Part shown: one piece after another, positions 24,806 to 33,178 of the stretch
Position numbering within the stretch: position 1 is the stretch's first letter
Layout: every line of letters starts with the position of its first letter
Source of the DNA: PALSA-911 sp963743035
GTDB taxonomy: Bacteria > Pseudomonadota > Alphaproteobacteria > Acetobacterales > Acetobacteraceae
Length of the DNA: 64,000 nucleotides
Reading direction: 5' to 3'
NCBI GenBank assembly: GCA_963743035.1
Contig: CAVUOB010000009.1
Coordinates: forward strand, 124,001-188,000
The notes under the pieces: generated by a model
What the model was told of the DNA's origin: nothing
The model's database searches: none
The model's input: only the letters and a program-made list of their open reading frames with translations
Made by a program: the position numbers and the translations under genes

Positions 24806-26500
24806 ATGCCGCGCCATGCCGACAGCCTGAACCGGGATCTCCTGCGGCATATCCCCCTGACGGCGCGTGTGGTCCTCGATGTCGGCTGCGGCACCGGAGC
24901 CCTGGCGGCCGAGTATCGCCGGCTCAATCCGCGGGCGCGCATCTTCGGCATCGAATCCGACGGCGATGCCGCAGCGATCGCTACCCCCCGGCTGGACGGC
25001 ATCGCCCGCACCGACGTCGTCGACCACCCGCTGCCTTTCGACATTCCCGAAGGTGTGGACTGCATTCTCTACCGCGACGTGCTGGAGCATCTGGCCGATC
25101 CCTGGTCCCTGGTGCGGGCCCAGGCGGAGCTGCTGACGGATGACGGCACCATCCTGATGTGCATCCCCAACCGGGACCACTGGCGCCGCCTCGACCGCGG
25201 GCTACGCGGCGAGGCCGGCCCGGAAGACCTGGCGGGCGACCCGACGACCGGCGCGGCAATCCCGGGCGGGCTCTCCATCGAGGCCATGCGCGCCAGCCTG
25301 GCCGGGATCGGGTTGACGCTGTGCGCGGTCTATCCGCTGGTCCCCGACACGGCGGAGGCGGCGGCGTTCGTCACGGCAATGACGCCGGCATTGAACGCAC
25401 TCGGCATCGACCCCGGGGCATTCGCCCGCCGCTCCGCGCCGTCGCATTACGCCTGGTGCGTCCGCAAGGCGCCGCTGCAATTGATGACCGTCGCCGCGAA
25501 CATGCTGGCACCCGTCGGTGGCGTCAGCCATGTCCGGATCGTCGAACCACTGCACGCCCTGGCCACGGATCCCTCGCTCATTACCTACCTCTCGCCCGGC
25601 GGCGACCGGGAACGGGTGAATGCGCACTCGCCGCGCATTTTCGTCCTGCATCGCCCGGCCCTGACGGGCAAAGGCGGCCTCATGACGATCGAGGCGCTGC
25701 TGCGCGACGATTGGCTGATCGTGACCGAGTTCGATGATCATCCGGATTTTTTCGAGGTCATGCGGGCCGACGCCCAGTTCGCCTTCGCCGGCGTTCATGC
25801 GGTGCAGACCAGCACGCCGGCGCTCGCCGCGGTGCTGCGCCGGCGCAACCCAGAAGTCGCCGTGTTCCCGAATGCCATCCGCGCCCTGCCGGATGCGCGC
25901 AATTTCAGCAATCCGGATGCAATGACCCTGTTTTTCGGCGCGCTCAACCGGGAAAGGGACTGGGCGCCGCTGATGCCGGCCCTGAATGCGGTGGCGGCTT
26001 CGGTCGGCGAGCGGCTGCGCTTCTGCGTCCTGCACGACCGCCGCTTCTTCGACGCGCTGGAAACGCCACACAAGACCTTCACGCCGATCTGCGACTACGA
26101 GACCTATATGGAGTTGCTCGGCGGCTGCGAGATCTCGTTCATGCCGCTGCTGGATACGCCCTTCAACCGGGCGAAATCCGACCTGAAATTCATCGAGGCC
26201 GGCGCCTGCCGCGTGGTGCCGCTGGCCAGCGACGTGGTCTACGCCGCCAGCGTCGACGACGGGGCTACCGGCCTGCTGTTTCGCGATGCCGAGGAAATGC
26301 GCACGCGCCTTTTGCGGCTGGTTGCGATGCCGGCCGTCGCCCGCGATCTGGCCGAAGCCGCGCGCGCCCATGTCGCGGGCGATCGCATGCTGGCCTACCA
26401 AATAGCGCCGCGGATTCGTTGGTACCGGTCTTTGTGGGATCGGCGCGACGCGCTCAACGACGCCCGCGCCGCCCGGTTGCGCCTCGTCGGCGCGGTTTGA
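24806..26500 (+). CDS. Methyltransferase-glycosyltransferase fusion protein
   Basis: The 564-residue product has an N-terminal class I methyltransferase (VVLDVGCGTGALAAEYRRL, then IFGIESDGDAAA and a YRDVLEHLADPWSLVRAQAEL block) across residues 20-130. The C-terminal half carries a GT4-like glycosyltransferase pattern: VAVFPNAIRALP, MTLFFGALNRERDWAPLMPAL, ISFMPLLDTPFNRAKSDLKFIEAGA and a VVPLASDVVY helix, with the usual acidic E in the FIEAGA motif. Substrates are not predictable. ATG 24806 is preceded by a strong GGAGGAG; an upstream in-frame start (24713) is less likely. The gene converges on nusG. Confidence 0.88.
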   Translation: MPRHADSLNRDLLRHIPLTARVVLDVGCGTGALAAEYRRLNPRARIFGIESDGDAAAIATPRLDGIARTDVVDHPLPFDIPEGVDCILYRDVLEHLADPWSLVRAQAELLTDDGTILMCIPNRDHWRRLDRGLRGEAGPEDLAGDPTTGAAIPGGLSIEAMRASLAGIGLTLCAVYPLVPDTAEAAAFVTAMTPALNALGIDPGAFARRSAPSHYAWCVRKAPLQLMTVAANMLAPVGGVSHVRIVEPLHALATDPSLITYLSPGGDRERVNAHSPRIFVLHRPALTGKGGLMTIEALLRDDWLIVTEFDDHPDFFEVMRADAQFAFAGVHAVQTSTPALAAVLRRRNPEVAVFPNAIRALPDARNFSNPDAMTLFFGALNRERDWAPLMPALNAVAASVGERLRFCVLHDRRFFDALETPHKTFTPICDYETYMELLGGCEISFMPLLDTPFNRAKSDLKFIEAGACRVVPLASDVVYAASVDDGATGLLFRDAEEMRTRLLRLVAMPAVARDLAEAARAHVAGDRMLAYQIAPRIRWYRSLWDRRDALNDARAARLRLVGAV

Positions 26501-26522
26501 GCCAGTCCTCTTGAGCCGTACT

Positions 26523-26550
26523 CCGGGCCGCTGCGGGCCCGGCAGCCCGG
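26523..26550 (-). terminator. GC-rich inverted repeat between convergent genes
   Basis: CCGGGCCGCTG (26523-26533) and CAGCCCGG (26543-26550) form an imperfect GC-rich hairpin in the 51-base gap between the fusion gene and nusG. No T-run is obvious; shared transcription termination is an inference from position. Confidence 0.35.
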
Positions 26551-26551
26551 T

Positions 26552-27082
26552 TCAGACCTTCTCCACCTGGCTGTATTCGAGTTCCACCGGCGTGGAACGG
26601 CCAAAGATCGAGACGCTTACCTTCACGCGGCCCTTTTCCTCGTCCACTTCCTCGACCGTGCCGTTGAAGCTGGTGAACGGACCGTCGGCCACGCGCACCT
26701 GTTCGCCGATTTCGTACAGCACCGACGGGCGCGGATGCTCCACGCCTTCCTGGGTCTGCTTCAGGATACGCTCGGCCTCGGCCTCGGTGATCGGCGAAGG
26801 CCGGGTCTTGCTGCCGAGGAAGCCGGTGACTTTTGGCGTGTCCTTGACCAGATGCCAGGCATCGTCCGTCAGTTCCATCTTCACCAGCACGTAGCCGGGG
26901 AAGAATTTATGCTCGGCGTTGACCTTCTGGCCCCGGCGCAACTCGACAACCTGTTCGGAAGGCACCAGCACCTCGTCGAACTGCTCCGCCAGGCCCTTCT
27001 GGGCAGCCTGTTCCTTGATCTGCTGGGCAATCTTCTTCTCGAAGCCCGAGTAGACGTGCACCACGTACCACTTCTTGGCCAT
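26552..27082 (-). CDS. nusG: Transcription termination/antitermination protein NusG
   Basis: NusG binds RNA polymerase, affects pausing and couples transcription to translation or Rho. The 176-residue product has the NGN domain (WYVVHVYSGFEKKIAQQIKEQA, then EQVVELRRGQKVNAEHKFFPGYVLVKMEL and FLGSKTRPSPIT) and the C-terminal KOW domain (GEQVRVADGPFTSFNGTVEEVDEEKGRVKV with FGRSTPVELEYSQVEKV). It follows secE by 14 bases. The usual downstream rplK-rplA genes are absent; a polysaccharide gene converges on it instead. Confidence 0.97.
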   Translation of the reverse strand: MAKKWYVVHVYSGFEKKIAQQIKEQAAQKGLAEQFDEVLVPSEQVVELRRGQKVNAEHKFFPGYVLVKMELTDDAWHLVKDTPKVTGFLGSKTRPSPITEAEAERILKQTQEGVEHPRPSVLYEIGEQVRVADGPFTSFNGTVEEVDEEKGRVKVSVSIFGRSTPVELEYSQVEKV

Positions 27083-27096
27083 AGCCTTACCTTCCT

Positions 27097-27300
27097 TCAG
27101 ATCCCGGCGCCGAACAGGGCGCGAACGCCAATGCCGACGATCTGATCGACAACAAAGAAAAAGATGGCAGACATCGCCGCCATCGCGAACACTAGGCCGG
27201 TTGTCACCAACGTCTCCTTGCGGGACGGCCAGGTGACCTTCGACGCCTCGGCCCGCACCTCACGCAAGAATTTGACCGGATTGACCGCCACGCCGCTCAT
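27097..27300 (-). CDS. secE: Preprotein translocase subunit SecE
   Basis: SecE is an essential membrane component of the SecYEG channel. The 67-residue protein is the short single-span form of alphaproteobacteria: VKFLREVRAEASKVTWPSRKETLVTTGLV, with the conserved VTWPSRKE loop, then one membrane segment (MAAMSAIFFFVVDQIVGIGV). It lies between tRNA-Trp and nusG, the standard order. Confidence 0.95.
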   Translation of the reverse strand: MSGVAVNPVKFLREVRAEASKVTWPSRKETLVTTGLVFAMAAMSAIFFFVVDQIVGIGVRALFGAGI

Positions 27301-27428
27301 GCCTCCAGAACCATAACCACATCATCCACGCGGGTTCCCGGAGTTGGGCCACCCGCGATCGACCGATTCTCCGACGCCGGCCAGTTCATCCAGGAACGGC
27401 CGGCAGGCAAGGGAATCGTCGGCAAGGC

Positions 27429-27505
27429 TGGCAGGGGTGGAGGGTCTCGAACCCCCAACCTCCGGTTTTGGAGACCGGCGCTCTAGCCAATTGAGCTACA
27501 CCCCT
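27429..27505 (-). tRNA. tRNA-Trp (anticodon CCA)
   Basis: Minus-strand cloverleaf with acceptor AGGGGTG/CACCCCT, anticodon arm CCGGT-CTCCAAA-ACCGG carrying CCA, T-arm with GTTCGAGA and an encoded CCA at 27429-27431. It lies upstream of secE-nusG. Confidence 0.95.
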
Positions 27506-27701
27506 GCACGGCGAGCCGGTCCGCAGCACCGCCCGGGAGGTCCATTTCGGAATTCCCCGGGGCGCCCAGACCAGACCGCTGAGTTGGCGTAGAAAGAATG
27601 TGCGGGCCCCGATGTCAAGTGCCGAGCACCCAAACCAGCTTTTGGGACCGTCCCGAGCCCCTCTTCGCAGGCCCCTCTTTGCAAGCCCCGATGGCAAGGG
27701 C

Positions 27702-27777
<76 letters not shown>

Positions 27778-27822
27778 CTCGGCCAGCGCTTCTGCAAATA
27801 GCCCGAGGGCCAAGCCGGAAAT

Positions 27823-27908
27823 TGGTGGAGGGGGTTGGATTCGAACCAACGTAGGCGTACGCCAGCGGATTTACAGTCCGCCCCCTTTAGCCACTCGGGC
27901 ACCCCTCC
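27823..27908 (-). tRNA. tRNA-Tyr (anticodon GTA)
   Basis: An 86-base class II tRNA on the minus strand: acceptor GGAGGGG/CCCCTCC, anticodon arm GCGGA-CTGTAAA-TCCGC carrying GTA, a long variable arm, T-arm with GTTCGAAT and an encoded CCA. First of the Tyr-Gly-Trp-secE-nusG cluster. Confidence 0.95.
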
Positions 27909-27957
27909 GCCGTCTCCGGTCGCCCCGGCTGATCGCGAGGACCACCGGATGGCGCCG

Positions 27958-27986
27958 GACTATTGCCAAACAGGGTCGCTTGTCAA
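27958..27986 (-). promoter_or_regulatory. Promoter of the tRNA-Tyr/Gly/Trp-secE-nusG cluster
   Basis: On the minus strand a perfect TTGACA (27986-27981) and ATAGTC (27963-27958) are exactly 17 bases apart, with the -10 ending 50 bases before the tRNA-Tyr 5' end. No equally good promoter is seen nearer to secE. Confidence 0.65.
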
Positions 27987-28051
27987 CGAAGCCCGCGTCC
28001 GTTCCGGCAGCGCTGGGCAGCCTGTGCGCATCGGTCTATAGAACATTCATC

Positions 28052-29416
28052 ATGAAACCTCCGCATTCCCGAGGGCCGGGCGGTTCAGGCCGCCCGCCAT
28101 CCGATCCATCGAGACCACACGGCAACCGCGGGCCCGCTCGCGGGCCGGGCGGCGCGCCATCACGGGAGCATGGTCCAGGCCGATCGGGCGCCCCCGCGGG
28201 AGGACACTCCGCGGGAGGACAGGGCCGGGATCGCAAGTTTGCCGGCGCGCCGGCCGCGTCGCACCGCGGCGGCCATGGCGGACCCCAGGGAGGGTCCCAG
28301 GCAGCGGCCCAGGATGGATCCCAGCGCGGCGCGCATGGCGCACCGCGTGGGGGACAGCATAGCGGACCGCGTGGCGGATACGGGGCGAAACAGGAATACG
28401 GGACGAAACCGGCCACGCGCCAGGAACGTGGCGAGATTCGCACCGATGATCGTACCCGCGGAAGCGCGCGAGGCCAGATCGTCCGACAAGACAAGATGCG
28501 CGGCGACAGGGTGCTGGGGCAGCCCCCTGCTCACCGCCCCCCTGCTCACCACACCGATCGTCCCGACCCGGAGCGCAAGCCCCGGACCGGCAACCCGTTG
28601 ACGATCTCCGCCCCGCCCGGCGAGCCCGCCCAGGATGCGTTTCGCCGGCAAGGATCGCGTCCCGATCACCCCCGTCCCCGTCCGGACAGCCCGGACAGTC
28701 CGCGCGGCACGGTATGGCTCTACGGGCAGCACGCCGTCGCGGCGGCGTTGGCCAACCCCTCCCGCCGGCTCCGCCGCCTGCTGCTGACCGCGGAGGCTGA
28801 GGCCGCGCTGGCTGGCCGGCTGACGCCCCCCTGGGCGATCGCGCATGAACGGGTGGAACGCGCGCGGCTGGACCAGTTGCTGGGGCGTGACACCGTCCAC
28901 CAGGGCGCCGCATTGCTCGCCGATCCGCTGGTAACGCCAGGCCTGGCGCAGACGCTGGAGCGGCCAGGCCCGATCCTGGTGCTCGACCAGGTCTCGGACC
29001 CGCGCAATGTCGGCGCGATCCTGCGCTCGGCAGCGGCCTTCGGCGCCGCCGCGGTGATCGCCCAGGAACGTAACGCGCCCGACGAGTCGGGAGCGCTGGC
29101 AAAGGCCGCATCCGGTGCGCTGGAAGTAGTGCCCCTGCTGCGTGCGGTGAACATCGCGCGCACGCTCGTCGCCCTGAAGGCGGCCGGCGCCTGGGTCGTG
29201 GGGCTGGATGGCAATGCCCCCGGTCCGCTGTCGGGCGCGGCCCTGGCCGGCCGGCGCGTGGTGCTGGTGCTGGGCGCCGAGGGCGACGGGCTGCGCCGCC
29301 TGACGCGGGAGACCTGCGACGAAATCGCCAGCCTGGCGATGCCCGGCGGGATGGAGAGCCTGAACGTTTCCGCGGCCACCGCCATCGCCCTCTACGAGCT
29401 CACCAGGCCATCCTGA
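28052..29416 (+). CDS. rlmB: 23S rRNA (guanosine-2'-O-)methyltransferase RlmB family, with long Gly/Arg-rich N-terminus
   Basis: The C-terminal half is a complete SpoU/TrmH-type methyltransferase: substrate-binding domain starting TVWLYGQHAVAAALANPSRRL (about residue 222), then VLDQVSDPRNVGAILRSAAAFGA (motif 1), LVLGAEGDGLRRLTRETCD (motif 2) and MPGGMESLNVSAATAIALYE (motif 3), which together form the trefoil-knot SAM site. RlmB methylates G2251 of 23S rRNA in E. coli; substrate here is inferred. The first 220 residues are unusual: rich in Gly, Arg, Pro, Gln and Ser with repeats of the kind GGxQGGS and RGGQ. Total 454 residues against about 250 for classical RlmB. Confidence 0.88.
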   Translation: MKPPHSRGPGGSGRPPSDPSRPHGNRGPARGPGGAPSREHGPGRSGAPAGGHSAGGQGRDRKFAGAPAASHRGGHGGPQGGSQAAAQDGSQRGAHGAPRGGQHSGPRGGYGAKQEYGTKPATRQERGEIRTDDRTRGSARGQIVRQDKMRGDRVLGQPPAHRPPAHHTDRPDPERKPRTGNPLTISAPPGEPAQDAFRRQGSRPDHPRPRPDSPDSPRGTVWLYGQHAVAAALANPSRRLRRLLLTAEAEAALAGRLTPPWAIAHERVERARLDQLLGRDTVHQGAALLADPLVTPGLAQTLERPGPILVLDQVSDPRNVGAILRSAAAFGAAAVIAQERNAPDESGALAKAASGALEVVPLLRAVNIARTLVALKAAGAWVVGLDGNAPGPLSGAALAGRRVVLVLGAEGDGLRRLTRETCDEIASLAMPGGMESLNVSAATAIALYELTRPS

Positions 29417-29456
29417 CCGGCCACGACCCGGAGCTTTCTGACAGGAGCTGTCCGTC

Positions 29457-30254
29457 ATGCGCCCAACCGCCGCTGGCTTCGACGCCCACATGGCTGCGCT
29501 GGCCTTGCGCGATGCGCGGGCCCGGCGCGAACGGCTGCAACCCTTGGCCGCGGGCCTGGCGCCGCGCACGGTCGAGGAAGGTGCGGCCGCCCAGCGCGCC
29601 CTGGCCGAACTCGGCGGCAACGCCAGCCCGGCCGGCTTCAAGATCGGCGCCACGGCGAGGCGGATGCAGGAATATCTCGGCCTGACCGGCCCGGCCGCCG
29701 GCTTCATGCCGGCATCCGGCATGCACGCCAGCGGCGCGGTCCTGCGCTTCGCCGATTTCGTCAATCCCGGCGTTGAATGCGAGATCGTGGTGAAACTGGC
29801 GAGGGACCTGCCACCCGGCCCCTGCACCGTCGAGCAGGCCGCCGCTTCCGTCGGCGAGTTCACCGCCGGGATCGAGATCGTGGAGAACCGTTACGGCGAC
29901 CTCGCGGCACTCGGCACGCCCACGCTGATTGCCGATCAGGTGTTCCACGCCGCCTGCGTGCGCGGCGAGACCGGCGGGATCGATTGGCATCGGATCGACG
30001 TTCCAGCCTTGGCAGGTCGCATGGCGGTGGACGGCGCGGTGCAGATGGAAGGCAAGGCCGGCGATCTCCTTGGCCACCCCATGAACTGCCTGGCCTGGCT
30101 CGCCGCCTCTCCCGTCGCCGCCGCATTCGGTGGCCTGAAAGCCGGGCAGGTGGTGATGCTGGGCAGCGTTACCCCACCGATCTGGCTGGAGGGGCCCTGT
30201 CGCGTGACGGTGGATTTTTCGCCGCTGCCGGTGGTACAGGTGGAATTCGCCTAA
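29457..30254 (+). CDS. 2-keto-4-pentenoate hydratase-like protein (FAA hydrolase superfamily)
   Basis: The 265-residue protein resembles MhpD/2-hydroxypenta-2,4-dienoate hydratases, which add water in meta-cleavage pathways of aromatic degradation. Visible features are GFKIGATARRMQEYLGL, the VNPGVECEIVVKLARDLP segment with the conserved Glu residues that bind metal (EIEIV-like GIEIVENRY following), a LIADQVFHAACVRG block and GHPMNCLAWLA. The gene stands alone without other catabolic genes, so the natural substrate is uncertain. Its TAA stop lies within a palindromic repeat. A GGAGCTG upstream of ATG 29457 serves as ribosome-binding site. Confidence 0.85.
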   Translation: MRPTAAGFDAHMAALALRDARARRERLQPLAAGLAPRTVEEGAAAQRALAELGGNASPAGFKIGATARRMQEYLGLTGPAAGFMPASGMHASGAVLRFADFVNPGVECEIVVKLARDLPPGPCTVEQAAASVGEFTAGIEIVENRYGDLAALGTPTLIADQVFHAACVRGETGGIDWHRIDVPALAGRMAVDGAVQMEGKAGDLLGHPMNCLAWLAASPVAAAFGGLKAGQVVMLGSVTPPIWLEGPCRVTVDFSPLPVVQVEFA

Positions 30255-30357
30255 AGCATGATCGCCGCTGATAGACGCGCCGATCATGCTTTAGGTCTTT
30301 GTTTTAGCAAGCAATTTTATCGTTCGGTTGAGTCAACCTCAAGCGATGTTGCTCTAG
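30251..30357 (-). repeat. Bipartite palindromic intergenic repeat, copy 2
   Basis: About 107 bp, nearly colinear with the copy at 49260-49365 (read on the opposite strand). One arm is CTAAAGCATGATCG/CGATCATGCTTTAG with loop GATAGACGCG; the middle carries GGTCTTTGTTTTAGC; the other arm has TTGACTCAACC-type pairing inside AGAGCAAC/ATTGC. The stop codon of the upstream gene (30252-30254) is inside its first arm. Confidence 0.8.
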
Positions 30358-30478
30358 GCCCGAGGCGCACGCCAACGCGTCGTTAACCCCGCACCGGCAG
30401 ATTGCGCCTCGCCCCCGCGACGGAAGCGACGATCGCGGGCCCGCCCCGCCAAAATGGCCAGCCCGGGAAGTGCCCGAC

Positions 30479-30703
30479 ATGCTGTCCGACTGGAATATGT
30501 TGTCCGAAGACCTGCAATTGATCCTCGCACGCGAAGCCTTGCTGCATGCGGCGGAGACCTTTGCCGGACACGCCGAAACCCTTGCCCGGGAGATGGAGGC
30601 AGGCGGGCTGGAGGATCGCGGCGGGCCGGACGCACTGCGCCTGCTGGCGGCCGTCGTACGCGTAACCGGCCAGGACGATCACGTCCCGGCCGGCCACGCC
30701 TGA
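30479..30703 (+). CDS. Small hypothetical protein
   Basis: A 74-residue, mainly helical acidic protein (MLSDWNMLSEDLQLILAREA, then a HAETLAREMEAGG helix and RLLAAVVRVTG). There is no signal peptide or membrane segment. I do not recognise a family. The ATG at 30479 is spaced nine bases from a GGGAAG, better placed than the in-frame GTG at 30470. G/C-rich third positions argue for a real gene. It converges on the DegP-type protease gene. Confidence 0.5.
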   Translation: MLSDWNMLSEDLQLILAREALLHAAETFAGHAETLAREMEAGGLEDRGGPDALRLLAAVVRVTGQDDHVPAGHA

Positions 30704-30769
30704 CCCGATCCTGCTCGGGTTGTGGGCAAAGCGCCCGGATCAGCCCCAGTCAGGTTAGCCCCTGTCGGA

Positions 30770-32218
30770 TCAACCCCTGTCGGCATCCTTCGCGCTCAGA
30801 TCGATCGCCACGAAGGCCGGCTTGCCCTGGCGAACGATCCGCAGCGCCACAGACTGGTCCTTGCTCGCGGCGCGGATCGCCTTCGCGGCCTCTTCGGGCG
30901 AGGTGACCGGCTGCGACCCGACGCCGACGATCACGTCGCCAGGCCGGATGCCGGCATCCTGCGCGGGCGAGTCGGGCTGGACCTCGCGGACCACCGCACC
31001 CTTGGTGCCCTTCGGCAGGTCGAGCTCACCGCGGATCTCCGGCGACAGCTCGGCCAGTGCCAGGCCGACCCTGCCGCGCCCATCGGCGTTGCCGGCATCG
31101 GCGACCTTCTGATCGGTCGGCATCGCCGCCAGGTTGAACGTGACGGTGCGCGAAGCGCCGTCATGGAAGATCTCCACATTCACCTTGTCGCCCGGCTTAT
31201 CGGCGCCGACCATCATCGCCAGTTCATGCGGGTCCTTCACCGCCTTGCCGTTGACCGAACGGATCACGTCGCCGGCGTCGATCCCGGCCTTTGCCGCCGG
31301 ACTGTCAGGTGCCACGCCGGCAACCAGCGCGCCCTCGGCCGAGGGCAGCTTCAGCGCGCGCGCCATGGCCGGCGCGATCGGCTGGGTCTCGACCCCCGCG
31401 TAGCCGCGGGTGACATGGCCATTCTTCTCCAGATCAGCCACCACCGTCTTGACCACGTTGGCGGGAATGGCAAAGCCGATGCCGATCGACCCGCCGGAGG
31501 GCGAGAGGATGGCGCTGTTCACGCCGACCACCTTGCCGTCCTGGTTGAACAGCGGACCACCGGAGTTACCCTGATTGATCGGCGCGTCGATCTGGATGAA
31601 TTGGTCATACGGACCCGCGCCGATGTCGCGGCCTTTGGCCGACACGATGCCCGCCGTCACGGTGCCCCCGAGACCGAACGGATTGCCCATCGCGACCACC
31701 CACTCGCCCGGCCGCACGGCGGCCGAATCGCCAAGCTGGATATAGGGCAGCTGCTTGCCGCCGGTGTCGACCTTCAACACGGCCAGATCGGTGCGTTCGT
31801 CGCGTCCGATGACCTTGGCCGAGAGTTCGGTGCCGTCATCGAGCATGACGGAGACGGATTTGGCGTCCTTGACCACGTGGTTATTGGTCACAACGGTGCC
31901 ACTTGGATCGACGATGAAGCCGGATCCCCGCGCCTCGACCGTACGGCGCCGCTCGGGCTGCATCTGCATGAACGGCATGCCGCCTTCAGGCCCTTCCGCG
32001 CTCGCCTGCATCTTCACCGTGATGGAGACCACCGCCGGCTTCACCTGGGCAACCAGGTCGGAGAAATCAGGAATATGCGCGGCAGCGGCCGGCGGGTTCA
32101 CGGGCGCGGGGCTGGCAGTGGGAGCTGCCTGCGCGGCCAGGATCGCCGCACCGGACAAAGTGCTGCCGGCGAGCAGGACGGCCATAAAGCGCAGCCGCAA
32201 ACGGGTCGGGTGTGCCAT
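30770..32218 (-). CDS. Periplasmic DegP/HtrA-type serine protease (Do family)
   Basis: Do-family proteases degrade or refold misfolded envelope proteins. The 482-residue product has a signal peptide (MAHPTRLRLRFMAVLLAG to about AAQA), the catalytic His in TNNHVVKD, the Asp in RDERTDLAVLKVD, and the Ser in INQGNSGGPLFNQDGKVVGVN. Two PDZ domains follow: one beginning RGYAGVETQPIA with PDSPAAKAGIDAGDVI, the other near GLALAELSPEI with PDSPAQDAGIRPGDVI. ATG 32218 has GGAG seven bases upstream. The upstream intergenic region carries a palindromic operator-like site. Confidence 0.93.
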   Translation of the reverse strand: MAHPTRLRLRFMAVLLAGSTLSGAAILAAQAAPTASPAPVNPPAAAAHIPDFSDLVAQVKPAVVSITVKMQASAEGPEGGMPFMQMQPERRRTVEARGSGFIVDPSGTVVTNNHVVKDAKSVSVMLDDGTELSAKVIGRDERTDLAVLKVDTGGKQLPYIQLGDSAAVRPGEWVVAMGNPFGLGGTVTAGIVSAKGRDIGAGPYDQFIQIDAPINQGNSGGPLFNQDGKVVGVNSAILSPSGGSIGIGFAIPANVVKTVVADLEKNGHVTRGYAGVETQPIAPAMARALKLPSAEGALVAGVAPDSPAAKAGIDAGDVIRSVNGKAVKDPHELAMMVGADKPGDKVNVEIFHDGASRTVTFNLAAMPTDQKVADAGNADGRGRVGLALAELSPEIRGELDLPKGTKGAVVREVQPDSPAQDAGIRPGDVIVGVGSQPVTSPEEAAKAIRAASKDQSVALRIVRQGKPAFVAIDLSAKDADRG

Positions 32219-32643
32219 AATTACTCCACATTCGGTATGGCGCCGGGATGGCGCCGCTGACAGATGGAATTTAGTGCCGGCCGGATAACGGTTGGACATC
32301 TGCAACGCTTAAACCGGGTCCATTGGCGGTTACACGGTCCTGTTACAATTTACCGACCGGTAAACTCCGGGTGTTCCGCGGACGATAAGGTTCGGCTGGG
32401 CATCGAAATTTCAGGCTGCAGGCCGCAAGGCCGGTTTCCGTCGACATCCGGCGCGCGACCAGAAAATGAAACGGTTCTGTAAACGGACATTTGCCGCCCT
32501 CCGGTCGCTCCGATCCCTGAGCGCCAAGAGAATTTCCTGCAACTGCAAAGGGATAACGTCGGTCAGCCGCATGTCTGCGGCGTCCAATGATTGATACACC
32601 GTTGCACGATTGGGATGCGCGGGCGGGCCCTTGCCTGGCCTTG
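32219..32643. other. Gene-free stretch upstream of the DegP-type gene
   Basis: This 425-base stretch would hold the protease promoter. It contains a palindrome at 32349-32364. A short minus-strand frame beginning MRLTDVIPLQLQEILL near 32572 (about 53 codons) has no clear family or ribosome-binding signal; I do not call it. Confidence 0.45.
32349..32364. promoter_or_regulatory. Palindromic operator-like site TTTACCGACCGGTAAA
   Basis: TTTACC and GGTAAA are inverted repeats separated by four bases, 131 bases upstream of the protease start. The size and sequence resemble operators of TetR-type repressors, but no tetR gene is adjacent, so the regulator is unknown. Confidence 0.35.
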
Positions 32644-33087
32644 TCAGGCCATCTGCAGCGCGGCGCGTTCGCGGATCTTGCGGGCCATGGCGGCGATGCC
32701 GTTGCCGCGGTTGGTCGACAGCGCTTCCAGCAGGCCGAGATCCTTCAGGAATACCGGGTCGGTGGCTATGATTTCCGCCGGGGCGCGGCCGGAATAGACC
32801 CGCAGCAGGAGCGCCACCAGGCCGGAGACGATCGCGGCATCGGATGCCCCGGCCAGATAGAGCCTGCCGTCGCGCAGCTGCGCCTCCATCCACACCCGGC
32901 TCTGACAGCCGGGCACGCGATGGGCGTCGTCGGCCCACTCGGCGGGATAGGGCGGCAACTTGCGGCCGAGCTCGATGATGAACTGGTAGCGGTCCATCCA
33001 GTCGTCGAACACGTCGAGCTCTTCGCCGATGGCGGCGATGGCCTCCGCAGCGGTGGGTTCTTCGGGCAGCAGGAAGGGATCGGGCAT
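32644..33087 (-). CDS. sufE: SufE family cysteine desulfuration protein
   Basis: SufE accepts sulfane sulfur from SufS-type cysteine desulfurases for Fe-S cluster assembly. The 147-residue protein shows the family order: WMDRYQFIIELGRKLPPYP, the active-site Cys in RVPGCQSRVWMEAQL, GASDAAIVSGLVALLLRVYSG and LSTNRGNGIAAMARKIR. ATG 33087 fits family length; a longer in-frame start adds only a weakly plausible leader. The suf operon itself is not in the window. Confidence 0.92.
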   Translation of the reverse strand: MPDPFLLPEEPTAAEAIAAIGEELDVFDDWMDRYQFIIELGRKLPPYPAEWADDAHRVPGCQSRVWMEAQLRDGRLYLAGASDAAIVSGLVALLLRVYSGRAPAEIIATDPVFLKDLGLLEALSTNRGNGIAAMARKIRERAALQMA

Positions 33088-33178
33088 GCGAGGGATGTGC
33101 GGTCCCCGATGGGCCACGTCAAGCAGCAGCACGGACGTGGCCCAGGGGGCAGCCGGGCCTGAAAAGAAAAGACCGCCC

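Noticed and set aside
28170..28601. Alternative frames in the rlmB N-terminal region
   Set aside because: All frames of this G/C-rich repeat-like sequence are open. Only the frame leading into the SpoU domain is supported.
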